DNA of 64,000 nt, from positions 448,918 to 512,917 of the forward strand of contig NZ_JAFEUM010000001.1 of assembly GCF_016900875.1 (NCBI RefSeq), in the 5' to 3' direction. Below the pieces are notes generated by a model that worked only from the letters and a program-made list of their open reading frames with translations, was not told the origin of the DNA and did no database searches. The translations under genes and the position numbers were made by a program. The stretch is from Vibrio ulleungensis (GTDB lineage Bacteria > Pseudomonadota > Gammaproteobacteria > Enterobacterales > Vibrionaceae). This document shows positions 1-8,744 of this stretch, piece by piece; position 1 is the first letter of the stretch, and each line of letters starts with the position of its first letter.

Positions 1-330
1 TCCAGAGCCGACTCCAGAGCCAGAGCCGACTCCAGAGCCAGAGCCGACTCCAGAGCCAGAGCCGACTCCAGAGCCAGAGCCGACTCCAGAGCCAGAGCCG
101 ACTCCAGAGCCAGAGCCGACTCCAGAGCCAGAGCCGACTCCAGAGCCGGAGCCAACTCCAGAGCCAGAGCCAACTCCAGAGCCAGAGCCGACTCCAGAGC
201 CGGAGCCAACTCCAGAGCCAGAGCCAACTCCAGAGCCAGAGCCGACACCAGAGCCGGAGCCAACTCCAGAGCCAGAGCCGACTCCAGAACCAGAACCAAC
301 ACCGGTACCTAGCCCTCAACCTGAGCCAAC
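1..330 (+). repeat. In-frame 18-bp tandem repeat encoding PEPEPT units
   Basis: From base 2 the sequence is a nearly uninterrupted tandem array with the 18-bp unit CCAGAGCCAGAGCCGACT, read as Pro-Glu-Pro-Glu-Pro-Thr. Most copies differ only by third-position changes (CCG/CCA, ACT/ACA). The array degenerates after about 280 and runs into the unique C-terminal region. It is coding, not CRISPR-like, because there are no spacers. The 5' extent lies outside the window, so copy number is unknown. Such arrays change length by slippage and commonly form stiff, extended stalks in surface proteins. Confidence 0.95.
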
Positions 331-532
331 ACCGGAACCAACTCCGGAGCCAGAGCCAGGGAAAGGAACGTCGGATACTATTGATTTACCGACCAATGAC
401 TCTTCGTCAACTGGAGGATCAGATAGCGAGTCAGCTACGCTCAATGCGACAAAGGCTGGTAGTAGTTCAATAGCGGTACTGCTTCTACTCTTGATGACAG
501 CTGTCGGTCGACGCAAACTGTATACGCGCTAA
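2..532 (+). CDS. C-terminal part of a Pro/Glu-rich surface protein with GlyGly-CTERM-like tail (5' end missing)
   Basis: The reading frame is open from base 2 to the TAA at 530-532; the beginning lies outside the window. About 110 residues of (PEPEPT)n are followed by an acidic, Ser/Thr-rich linker of roughly 45 residues. The last 25 residues are a small-residue stretch (AGSSS), a hydrophobic segment ([12 protein letters not shown]) and a basic end (GRRKLYTR). This Gly/Ser-hydrophobic-basic tripartite end resembles the GlyGly-CTERM signal cleaved by rhombosortase in Vibrio and Shewanella, although the canonical GG pair is weak here. The next gene carries a clearer version of the same tail. 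The Pro-rich array would act as a spacer between an unseen N-terminal domain and the membrane or surface anchor. The catalytic or binding function cannot be told from what is visible. Confidence 0.85.
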   Translation, partial: PEPTPEPEPTPEPEPTPEPEPTPEPEPTPEPEPTPEPEPTPEPEPTPEPEPTPEPEPTPEPEPTPEPEPTPEPEPTPEPEPTPEPEPTPEPEPTPEPEPTPVPSPQPEPTPEPTPEPEPGKGTSDTIDLPTNDSSSTGGSDSESATLNATKAGSSSIAVLLLLLMTAVGRRKLYTR

Positions 533-544
533 CCTAAGTGCATC

Positions 545-583
545 AAAAAAGTTGGTCCAATCTATGGGCCAACTTTTTGTTTT
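545..583 (+). terminator. Rho-independent terminator after the repeat protein
   Basis: The A-run is followed by GTTGGTCC, a short loop and GGGCCAAC, then TTTTTGTTTT. This is a GC-rich stem with a U-tract placed directly after the stop codon at 532. The stem has one G-U wobble. Confidence 0.85.
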
Positions 584-741
584 ATATAGAGGTACTCTAA
601 ATTAAAGGCGGATTTTGACAGTGGAAAATAGACCATTAATCAAGTTTGAGAGTGTTACTTAGATTTGCTTACATTTAGTTTCAATTGTGCATTTCCATGG
701 TAGACTGCTGAAATATTTGCTGACATAAGGATGTGGTCCGC

Positions 742-1686
742 ATGAAGAACGTGACCCTGCTAACTTCATTATTATTGTTCTCATCAATGGGGGCTAACGC
801 AAGTGACGTGGAAACACGCATTATCAACGGCTCGGATACTTCATCTGCAAGCTACCCGTCAATCGCCAGTTTAGTTTATGAATCTAATGGGTACTTCACG
901 GTGTACTGTGGAGCCACGATTTTAGACAACTATCATGTGTTAACTGCAGCTCATTGTATTTTTGGCGATGATGATGCAGTGAACAATACCTATGTAGCAC
1001 CTCAACTAGATAATAAAAACGACTACGCGAATGGCACGGCGCATAGTGTTAAAGCAACCAAAATTTACTACCCCGATGGCTATAGAGATAGCTCTGTTCT
1101 CGCATGGCCAAATGACATTGCTATTGTCGAAGTTTCTCAATCGCTGTTAGTAAGCTCTTCGGATTATGTCTCTCTGGGTCAAACGACACAGCAAAGTCAA
1201 TACAACAATACCAGCCTTGATCACTTCGCTGTGGGACATGGTTACGTTGACAACAGTTACAACGATCTAGACCAACTTCAATTTACTACACTTAATGTGG
1301 TGAGTGATTGCAGTTCCATTCCGACAACGGACCGAATCTGTACTATTGGTGATTACTCTGCCATTAGCGGTTTAAACAGCTCGACCTGCCAAGGGGATTC
1401 GGGTGGTCCACTTTACTGGAATGATAACGGTCAGATGGTTCAAATTGGGATCACCAGCTTTGGGCCAACGATTTGTGGCGATACCTCAGAAGAATTTACA
1501 TCAGTTTTCACCGAAGTTGCTGCGTACAACGATTGGATAGAAGACGTGCTGGCAGGTAGGGAGTCGCCTCAAATCATTATTGGAAGTAGTGACCCGTTTG
1601 ACTTCGGTCCTTCAAGTGGTTCGGTAGGCTTTGGTGGCGTACTCATGATGTTAGCGTTGGCTGGTCTGCGACGCATCAAAAGATAA
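742..1686 (+). CDS. Secreted trypsin-like serine protease (S1A) with GlyGly-CTERM tail
   Basis: This is a chymotrypsin-fold endopeptidase, predicted to be exported and then processed at its C-terminus. A Sec signal peptide (MKNVTLLTSLLLFSSMGANA) is followed by the zymogen activation-like RIINGS motif. The triad is visible: His71 in TAAHC, Asp125 in NDIAIVEV and Ser220 in QGDSGGPL. The extreme C-terminus (GSVGFGGVLMMLALAGLRRIKR) is a textbook GlyGly-CTERM sorting signal for rhombosortase. I chose ATG 742 because the signal peptide starts cleanly there; an in-frame GTG at 733 would only add MVR. The nearest Shine-Dalgarno-like AAGG lies 11 nt upstream, so the start is not fully settled. The gene is flanked by terminators and is probably monocistronic. 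Family homologues are secreted Vibrio proteases; the substrate is unknown. Confidence 0.93.
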   Translation: MKNVTLLTSLLLFSSMGANASDVETRIINGSDTSSASYPSIASLVYESNGYFTVYCGATILDNYHVLTAAHCIFGDDDAVNNTYVAPQLDNKNDYANGTAHSVKATKIYYPDGYRDSSVLAWPNDIAIVEVSQSLLVSSSDYVSLGQTTQQSQYNNTSLDHFAVGHGYVDNSYNDLDQLQFTTLNVVSDCSSIPTTDRICTIGDYSAISGLNSSTCQGDSGGPLYWNDNGQMVQIGITSFGPTICGDTSEEFTSVFTEVAAYNDWIEDVLAGRESPQIIIGSSDPFDFGPSSGSVGFGGVLMMLALAGLRRIKR

Positions 1687-1703
1687 CTATTGAAGCAGAA
1701 CTT

Positions 1704-1730
1704 AAAAAGGGAGCAAGTGCTCCCTTTTTT
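1704..1730. terminator. Bidirectional intrinsic terminator between convergent genes
   Basis: AAAAAGGGAGCA, a two-base loop, then TGCTCCCTTTTTT form a perfect stem with A and T tracts on both sides. It can serve both the plus-strand protease (stop 1686) and the minus-strand gene ending at 1752. Confidence 0.92.
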
Positions 1731-1751
1731 GATCGCTTTTTTCAGCTAGGG

Positions 1752-2513
1752 TTACTGGCTGTTTATTAATGCTCGTAAGTGCTCAACCGGTATTGCGTAG
1801 GTTATTGCACTTGGGTCCGTCAATGCAGATTCTCGGGTCTTCTTGACTAAAACTTTATTGATAACGGCTACCACGTTGCCAGTTTCGCTATCATAGACTG
1901 GGCTCCCGCTGTTCCCTGGGTAAGCGGTGCCATCGATTTGATAGACTTTATAAGGGTTTTTCTTAAGTTGCTTTACCTGCTCTAGCGTAAGCTCTTTAGA
2001 ATTATTGGCCGGAATTGCGACAGGAGTAATACTAGAAATCATCCCTCGGTGAGTTGCAGGGTGTAGCCCAAGCACCGCGCCAATCGGAAAGCCTGTATAG
2101 AGATAAATCTCACCTTCACGCACTTTTTGAGTCGATAAAGCTAATGGTGAAAGCTTCAAATTTTGAACTTTGAGCAATGCCAAATCGTGTATACGGTCGC
2201 GAGCAATTACGGTGGCTGACTGGTATTGATTTTTTGAGCCGACCGACTTGAAAATTACGATTGACGAGCCCTTCACCTCAAGGGACTCTGGCACGACGTG
2301 GGCGTTTGTGGCCACTAAGTTTTCCGACACCACAAAGCCCGTTCCTAACAAGGTTGCTCTTGGCGTTTTTAGTTTGTTATACGTACCAATGCCAACAATA
2401 GCGGGTTTAACCTTTTCAATTGTGTCCGGGGCAGACGCAAAAGCGGGTAAGACCGTTATAACCACAATGACTATTAACAAAAACCGGATAATTGAATGTA
2501 GCCATGCGCTCAT
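1752..2513 (-). CDS. Exported S1-family (HtrA-like catalytic domain) serine protease without PDZ
   Basis: This is a 253-residue trypsin-fold protease of the Trypsin_2/DegP type. An N-terminal hydrophobic signal peptide (about residues 8-27, ending AFASA) indicates export. The triad is readable: His72 in ATNAHVV, Asp110 in HDLALLKV and Ser202 in YPGNSGSPVY. The protein ends soon after the catalytic domain, so it lacks the PDZ domains of DegP/DegS. The start lies 27 nt after the stop of the PrsT-like gene on the same strand. It is therefore probably the last gene of a transcript that also includes the beta-helix protein and the TPR lipoprotein. A role in maturation or quality control of exported polysaccharide or PEP-CTERM-type proteins is inference from context only. 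Confidence 0.88.
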   Translation of the reverse strand: MSAWLHSIIRFLLIVIVVITVLPAFASAPDTIEKVKPAIVGIGTYNKLKTPRATLLGTGFVVSENLVATNAHVVPESLEVKGSSIVIFKSVGSKNQYQSATVIARDRIHDLALLKVQNLKLSPLALSTQKVREGEIYLYTGFPIGAVLGLHPATHRGMISSITPVAIPANNSKELTLEQVKQLKKNPYKVYQIDGTAYPGNSGSPVYDSETGNVVAVINKVLVKKTRESALTDPSAITYAIPVEHLRALINSQ

Positions 2514-2540
2514 TGCGTCACCTCGTGATTGATTTGCTGG

Positions 2541-5300
2541 TTACTGATCGAGTTGCTGTTCAATTTTTTTCTTAAGCGCGATTAATCTTGCATCCTGAGT
2601 GTTCACTTTATTGAGTATTGCCTTCGACTCATCAAAGCGACGCTCTAGAAGCAATGACTCCGCATAGTGCAAAGTAACTTCATCTTCGTTAGACAGCGCT
2701 TGGTAGGCTTTTTCGATTAACGGAGCACCTTGGTTAACGTTGCCTTGCTGCAATAAACAATAGCCATAGGTGTCTTGCACCTGTGGAAGGTTTTGCGCGA
2801 TATCGTACGCTCGTTGCGCGTATCGACAAGCTTCGTCAATCTGGTTGGACTCTAAGTAGGTCCAAGCAATGTTATTGAGCGCAACCAAATTATTTGGGTC
2901 GCGTTTTAGCACTGCTAGATACTGAGGCACGGCACTATTAGGATCTTCCTCTAATTGAATCTGAGCGAGCATAAGTTCGAGCGATTCATAGCCAGGTACT
3001 TGTTGGGCGATTAACCCGGTGAGCAACGTTTTGGCTTCACTGGTGTTGCCCATCTGGTGATACCCACGAGATAACGCTAGCGCAGTTCTTGCGTTTGGAG
3101 CGCTCTCATAGGTGCGCTGGTAAAGAGGAAGAGCTCTGCGATGGTCGCCTTTTTCTGTGTATATATGCGCTAACGCCCAATCTTTGTCTGCTTCTCTCCC
3201 TTGCCAATCTTCACGAGCGTTAATGCTATCCATTGCCATGGTGTACTTTTTCTGAGCTACATACATGCGAGCTTTGCCGGTTGTATAGGCTACATTGTTA
3301 GGGAATAGCTGCTCGAGTTTTTCTCCTACAGTCACTGCAGATTGATATTTCTGATTACGTCCATAGAGCGCAAAAAGCTGCTCTAAAGCAATGCGGTCAT
3401 TAGGAGCAAGTTCAACCCACTTCTCGGTCGCCGATTCCCCTTGTTTGAGATCGCCTATCGCGAGATAAAGTCGAGAAAGCAGTGCATAGGAATCGTCATT
3501 GCGATCATTCACTGGCAGTCTCTCTAAAACATCAATGGCGTTAGTTGGGTCACCACTAGCGGCATAGGCTTTGGCCAACATATGCTGTTGCCCATGCTCC
3601 TCGCTGAGTTGTTTATACAGTTCCAGTACGTCATTGGTTTTGTCTATGTCTGCGGCCACCATAAACAGCGCGCGGGCAATGCCAGATTCACTCGGGTTCT
3701 GTTTAGCGCTTTCTGTGAGTAGTTGGTAAGCTTCGTTTGGTTGGTTATTATTGAAATGGATTTCTGCCAACAACAGTTGAGCGCGAATATCGTCAGGTTC
3801 GAGTTCTAACGATCGGCGAGTCGAAATTAGAGCGTTCTCCAAATCTCCCTTGCGCTGCTCAACGGCACCCTTCATCAGATAGCCTTTTGCGCTTTCTGGC
3901 TCTCGCTCTAACCATTGTAGAGTAACTTTTTCAGCTTCTTCTAAGTCATTGGCAGCAATATGATAGAAAACAATCGCTTGAGTACCGTCCGTAAACTCCG
4001 GCTGTTGTTCGATGATCGCTTCCAGTTCTGGAATACCGCTGGCATCATTTTGAGACAGCTTCATCAATGCAAGCTGCGCTTGACCTCGCTGTGATAGATT
4101 ATTTATAGAAGATTCGTTCAGAATAGATTGCGCAACATCAACGCGGCCCATTCTTTGAAATTCTCGACCCATATTAACAATAAAGTCGTCGTGTTCTTCG
4201 CTGCTGTCAGCCATTTGGGCTAAGAACTCTCTCGCTTTATCGATTTCGCCTGTTTCGAACAGCGCGACAGCGTAAAGTCTGTTGGCAAAATGGTCTCTGT
4301 TTAGAAGTGGCGCAATAGGCTCGAGGTGACGAACTGCTTCGGGGTAATTGTTTTTCTCTATAGCGCTGACCCCTGCGATTAATTCTAACTGCAAGTTACG
4401 CGAGCCTTTTTGCAGTGCGATATTTGCGGCCGAGCCCGCTTCACTAAGATCTTGACGAGAATAAAATAAAATCGCGCGTAACTCGTTTACCAGCATGTTT
4501 TCTGGAGCCATGGTAAACAGTTTGTCTAGCAAGGGCTCTGCTTTGTCATATTGAGCATCACGAACGAGCGCTTTGGCCAAATGTAGCTGATATTGAACCG
4601 CAAGTGGCGATAAATCGACGGCTTTTTGATAAGCATCGGCGGCTTTATCGTGTTGCAGGTTTGCCGAATAAGTGTGACCGAGTAACAGCCAGCCATCGCT
4701 GTTCATTGGATCAGCCACTGTTGCAGAAACTAACATATCAATGGCGGGTTCAACTTGCTGTTTAAAGACAAGCGATTTGGCTTTAGCGAGGGAGTAATAA
4801 TACCCCTGATCCGTCAGGTTTGCGGCACGCTCTAACGACACATCGGCTTGCTCACTCTCACCAAGCCCTAGTAATGCTAGCGCTTTCATCGAAAACAGCT
4901 CTGATTTAATAGCAGGTAAAGTGACATCGCTATCGTCGACAACCTCAATCGTATTGACGACATCGTCAGCAGCAAGGTAGGCACGAACAAGTAGAGGATC
5001 GATTATTAGGGTATCGTAGCCGCTGTTTTTGGCCTGCTTGAACTCGTGTTGAGCTTGCAAATACCCACCTCGCTCGAGGTAGATTTTACCGAGCAGCAAT
5101 CTTGGTTCCGCTAATGCGTCATCTTGCTGAATGGCATTTTTAAGTTCGATGACCGCCGCATCTTTATCACCACTATTGAGGTACTGTTTTGCTTGGTCTA
5201 CATGTTCTTGCGCAGATTGTTTTTGGCAACCAGCCGTGAATAAAATCGCAACTGACATGGCGATGGTGAGAAACACTGGTCGTTTTTTACTATGAGTCAT
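2541..5300 (-). CDS. prsT: PrsT-like TPR-repeat lipoprotein (PEP-CTERM/exosortase-associated type)
   Basis: This 919-residue protein has a lipoprotein signal (hydrophobic segment then LFTAGC, Cys25), so it should be membrane-anchored by lipid. Everything after that is tandem tetratricopeptide repeats, for example A-x-x-x-L-x-x-A-I-x-x-x-P spacing throughout. Length and start (QEHVDQAKQYLNSGDKDAAVIELKNAI-type opening) match the PrsT family that accompanies exosortase and exopolysaccharide loci. TPR lipoproteins of this type scaffold envelope complexes. It lies between the beta-helix gene (96 nt upstream) and the serine protease (27 nt downstream), all on the minus strand. No exosortase or polymer synthesis gene is in the window, so either those genes lie elsewhere or this paralogue works without them. 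The name rests on overall architecture; the TPR nature is certain. Confidence 0.85.
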   Translation of the reverse strand: MTHSKKRPVFLTIAMSVAILFTAGCQKQSAQEHVDQAKQYLNSGDKDAAVIELKNAIQQDDALAEPRLLLGKIYLERGGYLQAQHEFKQAKNSGYDTLIIDPLLVRAYLAADDVVNTIEVVDDSDVTLPAIKSELFSMKALALLGLGESEQADVSLERAANLTDQGYYYSLAKAKSLVFKQQVEPAIDMLVSATVADPMNSDGWLLLGHTYSANLQHDKAADAYQKAVDLSPLAVQYQLHLAKALVRDAQYDKAEPLLDKLFTMAPENMLVNELRAILFYSRQDLSEAGSAANIALQKGSRNLQLELIAGVSAIEKNNYPEAVRHLEPIAPLLNRDHFANRLYAVALFETGEIDKAREFLAQMADSSEEHDDFIVNMGREFQRMGRVDVAQSILNESSINNLSQRGQAQLALMKLSQNDASGIPELEAIIEQQPEFTDGTQAIVFYHIAANDLEEAEKVTLQWLEREPESAKGYLMKGAVEQRKGDLENALISTRRSLELEPDDIRAQLLLAEIHFNNNQPNEAYQLLTESAKQNPSESGIARALFMVAADIDKTNDVLELYKQLSEEHGQQHMLAKAYAASGDPTNAIDVLERLPVNDRNDDSYALLSRLYLAIGDLKQGESATEKWVELAPNDRIALEQLFALYGRNQKYQSAVTVGEKLEQLFPNNVAYTTGKARMYVAQKKYTMAMDSINAREDWQGREADKDWALAHIYTEKGDHRRALPLYQRTYESAPNARTALALSRGYHQMGNTSEAKTLLTGLIAQQVPGYESLELMLAQIQLEEDPNSAVPQYLAVLKRDPNNLVALNNIAWTYLESNQIDEACRYAQRAYDIAQNLPQVQDTYGYCLLQQGNVNQGAPLIEKAYQALSNEDEVTLHYAESLLLERRFDESKAILNKVNTQDARLIALKKKIEQQLDQ

Positions 5301-5396
5301 GATCCAATCCCTTTGTCACATTGCTTCAATGGTAGCGAACAAACGAATTAGAACCTGTATCTAATACAAGACATTGGGGTTTAAGTGTTAACTAAT

Positions 5397-6947
5397 TTAC
5401 TCTTTGCTCCCAAAGCAGCGGCTTCCCAGTTGTATCGCGCCTGCAAGCAGAGGAGGTGTAATGGGTTGCCCACAAAAGTCGCTAAAACTTTCTTGCTGGT
5501 CTAAGGGAATCTCCGTCGTGTCCATCAGAGCCTCAACCGCTTCTGGATTTAAGATTTCCAACTTGCCATTTTGAGGTTCGCTGTAAATCTGTTGAAGCCG
5601 GTTCTTACCACTCCAATAATCTCGGTCGAACACCACATTATTGCTTAATTTACCAGTACCGTTATCGCGTTTACGAATTTTCCCGTTGATAACATTATTA
5701 AACACGTTGTTTCCTGAGGATTCTGGGAAGCGCAAATCGAGCCCATAGGTGTTGTAGAAAGTATTGTTATAAATGAGAGAGTCTTGTCCTCTGTTCACGT
5801 ATAACCCAACGTCAGTACAGTGCATGACCAAATTGTTGCGCACAATAATGTCTTTGGTCTCGAACTCTGAGTTCTCTCTTCTGTGTTTTATGTTCATTCC
5901 GCCACCACCAAGTGACAAACCGACGATAGAGCCTCTCGCTCGTGACTCACTGGTTTCACAGATGACAAGATTATTGGAGATCTCTCCTCCTACAGCCCCG
6001 CCTTTAAAATATGCGCCATAAGAAATGCGGTTACCACCATACTTTAAGAAATCACGGATAATATTGTGAGTTGCAATCCAGTCGTTGCCTTGGTCCATGT
6101 TAATGGGGTTGACGGGGGCACGAGTGTTACGTGGATGGGTATTGTAAATGTGGTTGTAGGCGATAACGCCAGAGTCAGGATAAACGCCTTTGTATTCGTT
6201 CACTTTTATGGCTGAGCTAAAGTCGACTAACTGACTATGAGCTAGATGAAAAAAGCTTCCTCCGCCAACGACGTGAAAGGCATGGTGACAACGCGAGTCG
6301 CTTGCGCAGACACCTTTAAAGTTAATTCCCATGAAGTGCCAATGAGGCTTATCGACATAAAAGCCTTCGCTGGTGTCCAATTCGATTGTGACTGCGCCGG
6401 TTTTCTCTGCAACCAGATAAATAGGGGTTTCGGCGGTGGTATCTACTTTACTTAGACCTACGCGTTTACTCTTGAGTAGATAGACGCCAGGTTTGACAAC
6501 AATGACAGACCGTGGCTTGGCATTGCGCAATGCCAGCTCTAACTCTTTAACATTGCTCACATACAAAAAGGCGTCGTGTAACGATTTGGGTACCATCTCT
6601 GTATAGGAGAGCTCTCTTGGGCCAACACTAGGCCAGTCAGAGACATCGAAAGGGACAGCGTAATAGTCGCTTGCGCCTTGTTTATCGGCGACACTTAGCA
6701 TCATGCTGCCTAAGGGCTCCAGGGATGGGTAGTTCTGTTTAATGTTATTGCCATTATTTGAGAGCGCTTTTGCGAAGGTGGGACCGCTAGCCAGAAAGCC
6801 AGAAACAAACTGCACGAGGATCACGACCACAAGTAAATGCAGTACCACACTAGAAGAAATGAGGTAGACTTTAAGAGCGCGATAAAATCGAGACTGAGTA
6901 AATGATGAGAAACTCATTGTATGGACCAACCGTAAGAGTGTCATCAT
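5397..6947 (-). CDS. Membrane-anchored right-handed beta-helix protein (chondroitinase-B / alginate-lyase-like fold)
   Basis: This 516-residue protein has one N-terminal membrane segment at about residues 30-50 (SSSVVLHLLVVVILVQFVSGF). From about residue 135 it reads as a right-handed parallel beta-helix of the polysaccharide-lyase-6 (chondroitinase B) kind: an opening 'VIVVKPGVYLL' rung is followed by repeated N-rich turns such as IIRDF, NNLVICE, VRNNLVMHC, IYNNTFYNT and NNVFNNVINGK. These Asn ladders are typical of the fold. Catalytic Lys/Arg of PL6 cannot be assigned by eye, so lyase activity is unproven. The anchor would hold the helix on the periplasmic side. It is first in the run beta-helix, PrsT-like, protease. 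The first ATG at 6947 was kept; an internal Met 11 codons later is an alternative start. No clear Shine-Dalgarno sequence marks either. Confidence 0.78.
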   Translation of the reverse strand: MMTLLRLVHTMSFSSFTQSRFYRALKVYLISSSVVLHLLVVVILVQFVSGFLASGPTFAKALSNNGNNIKQNYPSLEPLGSMMLSVADKQGASDYYAVPFDVSDWPSVGPRELSYTEMVPKSLHDAFLYVSNVKELELALRNAKPRSVIVVKPGVYLLKSKRVGLSKVDTTAETPIYLVAEKTGAVTIELDTSEGFYVDKPHWHFMGINFKGVCASDSRCHHAFHVVGGGSFFHLAHSQLVDFSSAIKVNEYKGVYPDSGVIAYNHIYNTHPRNTRAPVNPINMDQGNDWIATHNIIRDFLKYGGNRISYGAYFKGGAVGGEISNNLVICETSESRARGSIVGLSLGGGGMNIKHRRENSEFETKDIIVRNNLVMHCTDVGLYVNRGQDSLIYNNTFYNTYGLDLRFPESSGNNVFNNVINGKIRKRDNGTGKLSNNVVFDRDYWSGKNRLQQIYSEPQNGKLEILNPEAVEALMDTTEIPLDQQESFSDFCGQPITPPLLAGAIQLGSRCFGSKE

Positions 6948-7042
6948 AGTATTAATGTTCTTCGTTGATTTAGTGTTCTCATTGCTGAGATCCAGTTTCG
7001 ATAAATGTGTGGTTACTCAACCCATTTCACTGTGAGGTACCT

Positions 7043-8557
7043 ATGACACCTTTATTCAGTGCCAGTGCAATCAAAGACGGAGAGAAGCAGGCAGCCAAAA
7101 TAGCAGGCATTTCGTTGTTTCAGTTGATGGAAAGAGCAGGAGAAGCTGCTTTTGACTGTGCGCAGCGCCATTACCCTTTGTATCACCACTTTTTAGTCGT
7201 TTGCGGTCGAGGCAACAATGCTGGGGACGGCTATGTTTTTGCCAAGTGTGCGCTCAATGCTAATTATCATGTCACCCTTATCCAAGTCGATAGCGAGCGG
7301 CCTTTACGAGGGGATGCAGCTAAAGCGCAGTGCGACTATTTGGAGAGCGGAGGAACCCTGCTTGATGCTGGTGATGGGCATTTAGGCGATGGGATCGACA
7401 ATGGGCCATACCTAATTATTGATGCGCTATTGGGAACAGGGCTTAATTTGGCTCCTAGTCCAGTATTCGAGGCGCTAATCAGTGACATGAATCGAACAGA
7501 CGCACCAACCTTGTCCATCGATATTCCCTCAGGTTTAAATGCTGATACTGGCCATATTGTGGGAGCCTGTGTTGTCGCTAATGTCACCATCACCTTCGTG
7601 GCAGACAAAACGGGACTGCATACCGGTAGCGCAAGAGATGTGTGTGGCATTATTGAGATGGACACGCTTGGCGTGGAAAAAGAGTTTTCGGACTGTACAC
7701 AGTCAGTTGCTCGCTTATACCAAGACAGTGATATCGCTAAAATGCTGCCAAATCGACTAAGTACCGCGCACAAGGGTGACGCTGGTAAAGTGCTGGTATG
7801 CGGCGGTAATGAAGGGATGGGCGGCGCATTAATGCTCGCGGGAAAAGCGGCGCATCGGACAGGCGCTGGAATGGTCGCGTGCCTGACGCACCCTCAGCAC
7901 ATCAATGCAGTGCTCAGTTTTCATCCTGAATGCATGGTGAGCGGTTGGGAAGGGGATAAGTCTCATGTTGAGTCGCGTTTAAATTGGTGCGATGTGATTG
8001 CCATAGGTCCAGGGCTTGGCCAAAACGATTGGTGGAGTAGGACTTTGTTTTCACTGGTCTTAAAGCAGCTTAACCATACCTTTAGCGATAAGTTTTTGGT
8101 GATAGACGCTGATGCGTTGCATTTTTTGATTGACTCTCCCAAGCCTAACCCGAATCAAGTGATTACCCCTCATCCCGGAGAAGCGGCGGCACTTCTCAAC
8201 TGCAGCATAAAAGAGATAGAGCGTGACCGATTATCGGCTGCAAGAGCTTTGCACAAAAAATACGGTGGTGTGGTGCTGCTAAAAGGAGCGGGAACCGTTG
8301 TTTTTGATGGCAGACACATGTCCATTATTGATATTGGTCACCAAGGTATGGCAACCGCGGGTATGGGAGATGTGCTTACTGGTGTTATTGCCAGCTTCAT
8401 CGCCCAAGGTTTATCACCGAGTGATGCTACTGTGGTTGGCGCACTGATTCATGGGTATGCGGCTGACTTATCCAGCAAAAATGGAATAAAAATCGGACTA
8501 TTAGCCAGCGATTTGTTAACTCCTATTGCAAAAATTGTGAGCCAAGCAGCGGATTAA
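7043..8557 (+). CDS. nnr: Bifunctional NAD(P)H-hydrate epimerase / ADP-dependent NAD(P)H-hydrate dehydratase
   Basis: This enzyme repairs damaged NADHX and NADPHX. The N-terminal YjeF_N domain epimerises the hydrates (motif GRGNNAGDGYVFAK, residues about 55-70). The C-terminal ribokinase-like domain (about 220-500) dehydrates the S-epimer with ADP. It shows the nucleotide-binding GQ-type 'GHQGMATAGMGDVLTG' motif and 'LLKGAGTVV'. The 504-residue length and domain order match E. coli YjeF. ATG 7043 is preferred over an upstream GTG at 7007 because TGAGG sits 5 nt before it and the family starts there. In E. coli the gene lies by tsaE; here it stands alone, and the divergent gene starts at 6947. 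Confidence 0.95.
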   Translation: MTPLFSASAIKDGEKQAAKIAGISLFQLMERAGEAAFDCAQRHYPLYHHFLVVCGRGNNAGDGYVFAKCALNANYHVTLIQVDSERPLRGDAAKAQCDYLESGGTLLDAGDGHLGDGIDNGPYLIIDALLGTGLNLAPSPVFEALISDMNRTDAPTLSIDIPSGLNADTGHIVGACVVANVTITFVADKTGLHTGSARDVCGIIEMDTLGVEKEFSDCTQSVARLYQDSDIAKMLPNRLSTAHKGDAGKVLVCGGNEGMGGALMLAGKAAHRTGAGMVACLTHPQHINAVLSFHPECMVSGWEGDKSHVESRLNWCDVIAIGPGLGQNDWWSRTLFSLVLKQLNHTFSDKFLVIDADALHFLIDSPKPNPNQVITPHPGEAAALLNCSIKEIERDRLSAARALHKKYGGVVLLKGAGTVVFDGRHMSIIDIGHQGMATAGMGDVLTGVIASFIAQGLSPSDATVVGALIHGYAADLSSKNGIKIGLLASDLLTPIAKIVSQAAD

Positions 8558-8578
8558 CTGTAAAAGTTACTTAAGCGA

Positions 8579-8594
8579 TAGCAAACGTTTACGC
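8579..8594. promoter_or_regulatory. PurR-like operator candidate upstream of guaC
   Basis: The 16-mer TAGCAAACGTTTACGC matches 12 of 16 positions of the PurR consensus ACGCAAACGTTTGCGT, including the whole central GCAAACGTTT. It lies about 130 bp upstream of the -35 box at 8713, which is distant for simple repression. PurR control of guaC is plausible but not established here, and another LacI-family protein could use the site. Confidence 0.4.
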
Positions 8595-8712
8595 AGCTTG
8601 CGCAAGGGTGAGTTATTTAAGTGATTGAATTGCCGAGAAAGGTTAGATTTATCAGTTTGGCAGGTATGTAATTTCGCCCTAGGATATCACAAAGAGAACG
8701 TTATTATCAGTC

Positions 8713-8740
8713 TTGCGCAACGCAAATCACGACCTATAAT
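8713..8740 (+). promoter_or_regulatory. Near-consensus sigma70 promoter for guaC
   Basis: TTGCGC (8713-8718) and a perfect TATAAT (8735-8740) are separated by 16 bp. The predicted start near 8747 falls at the first base of the hairpin that follows, giving a leader of roughly 125 nt before guaC. Confidence 0.7.
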
Positions 8741-8744
8741 GCTG

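Noticed and set aside
1..300. Possible CRISPR array or satellite DNA from the dense repeat at the left edge
   Set aside because: The 18-bp units are contiguous with no spacers, stay in one open frame, and differ mainly at third codon positions, so it is a coding repeat.
316..516. Minus-strand open frame opposite the surface-protein tail
   Set aside because: It is antisense to the repeat protein's C-terminal region, has no ribosome site, and its sequence is just the complement of the low-complexity repeat.
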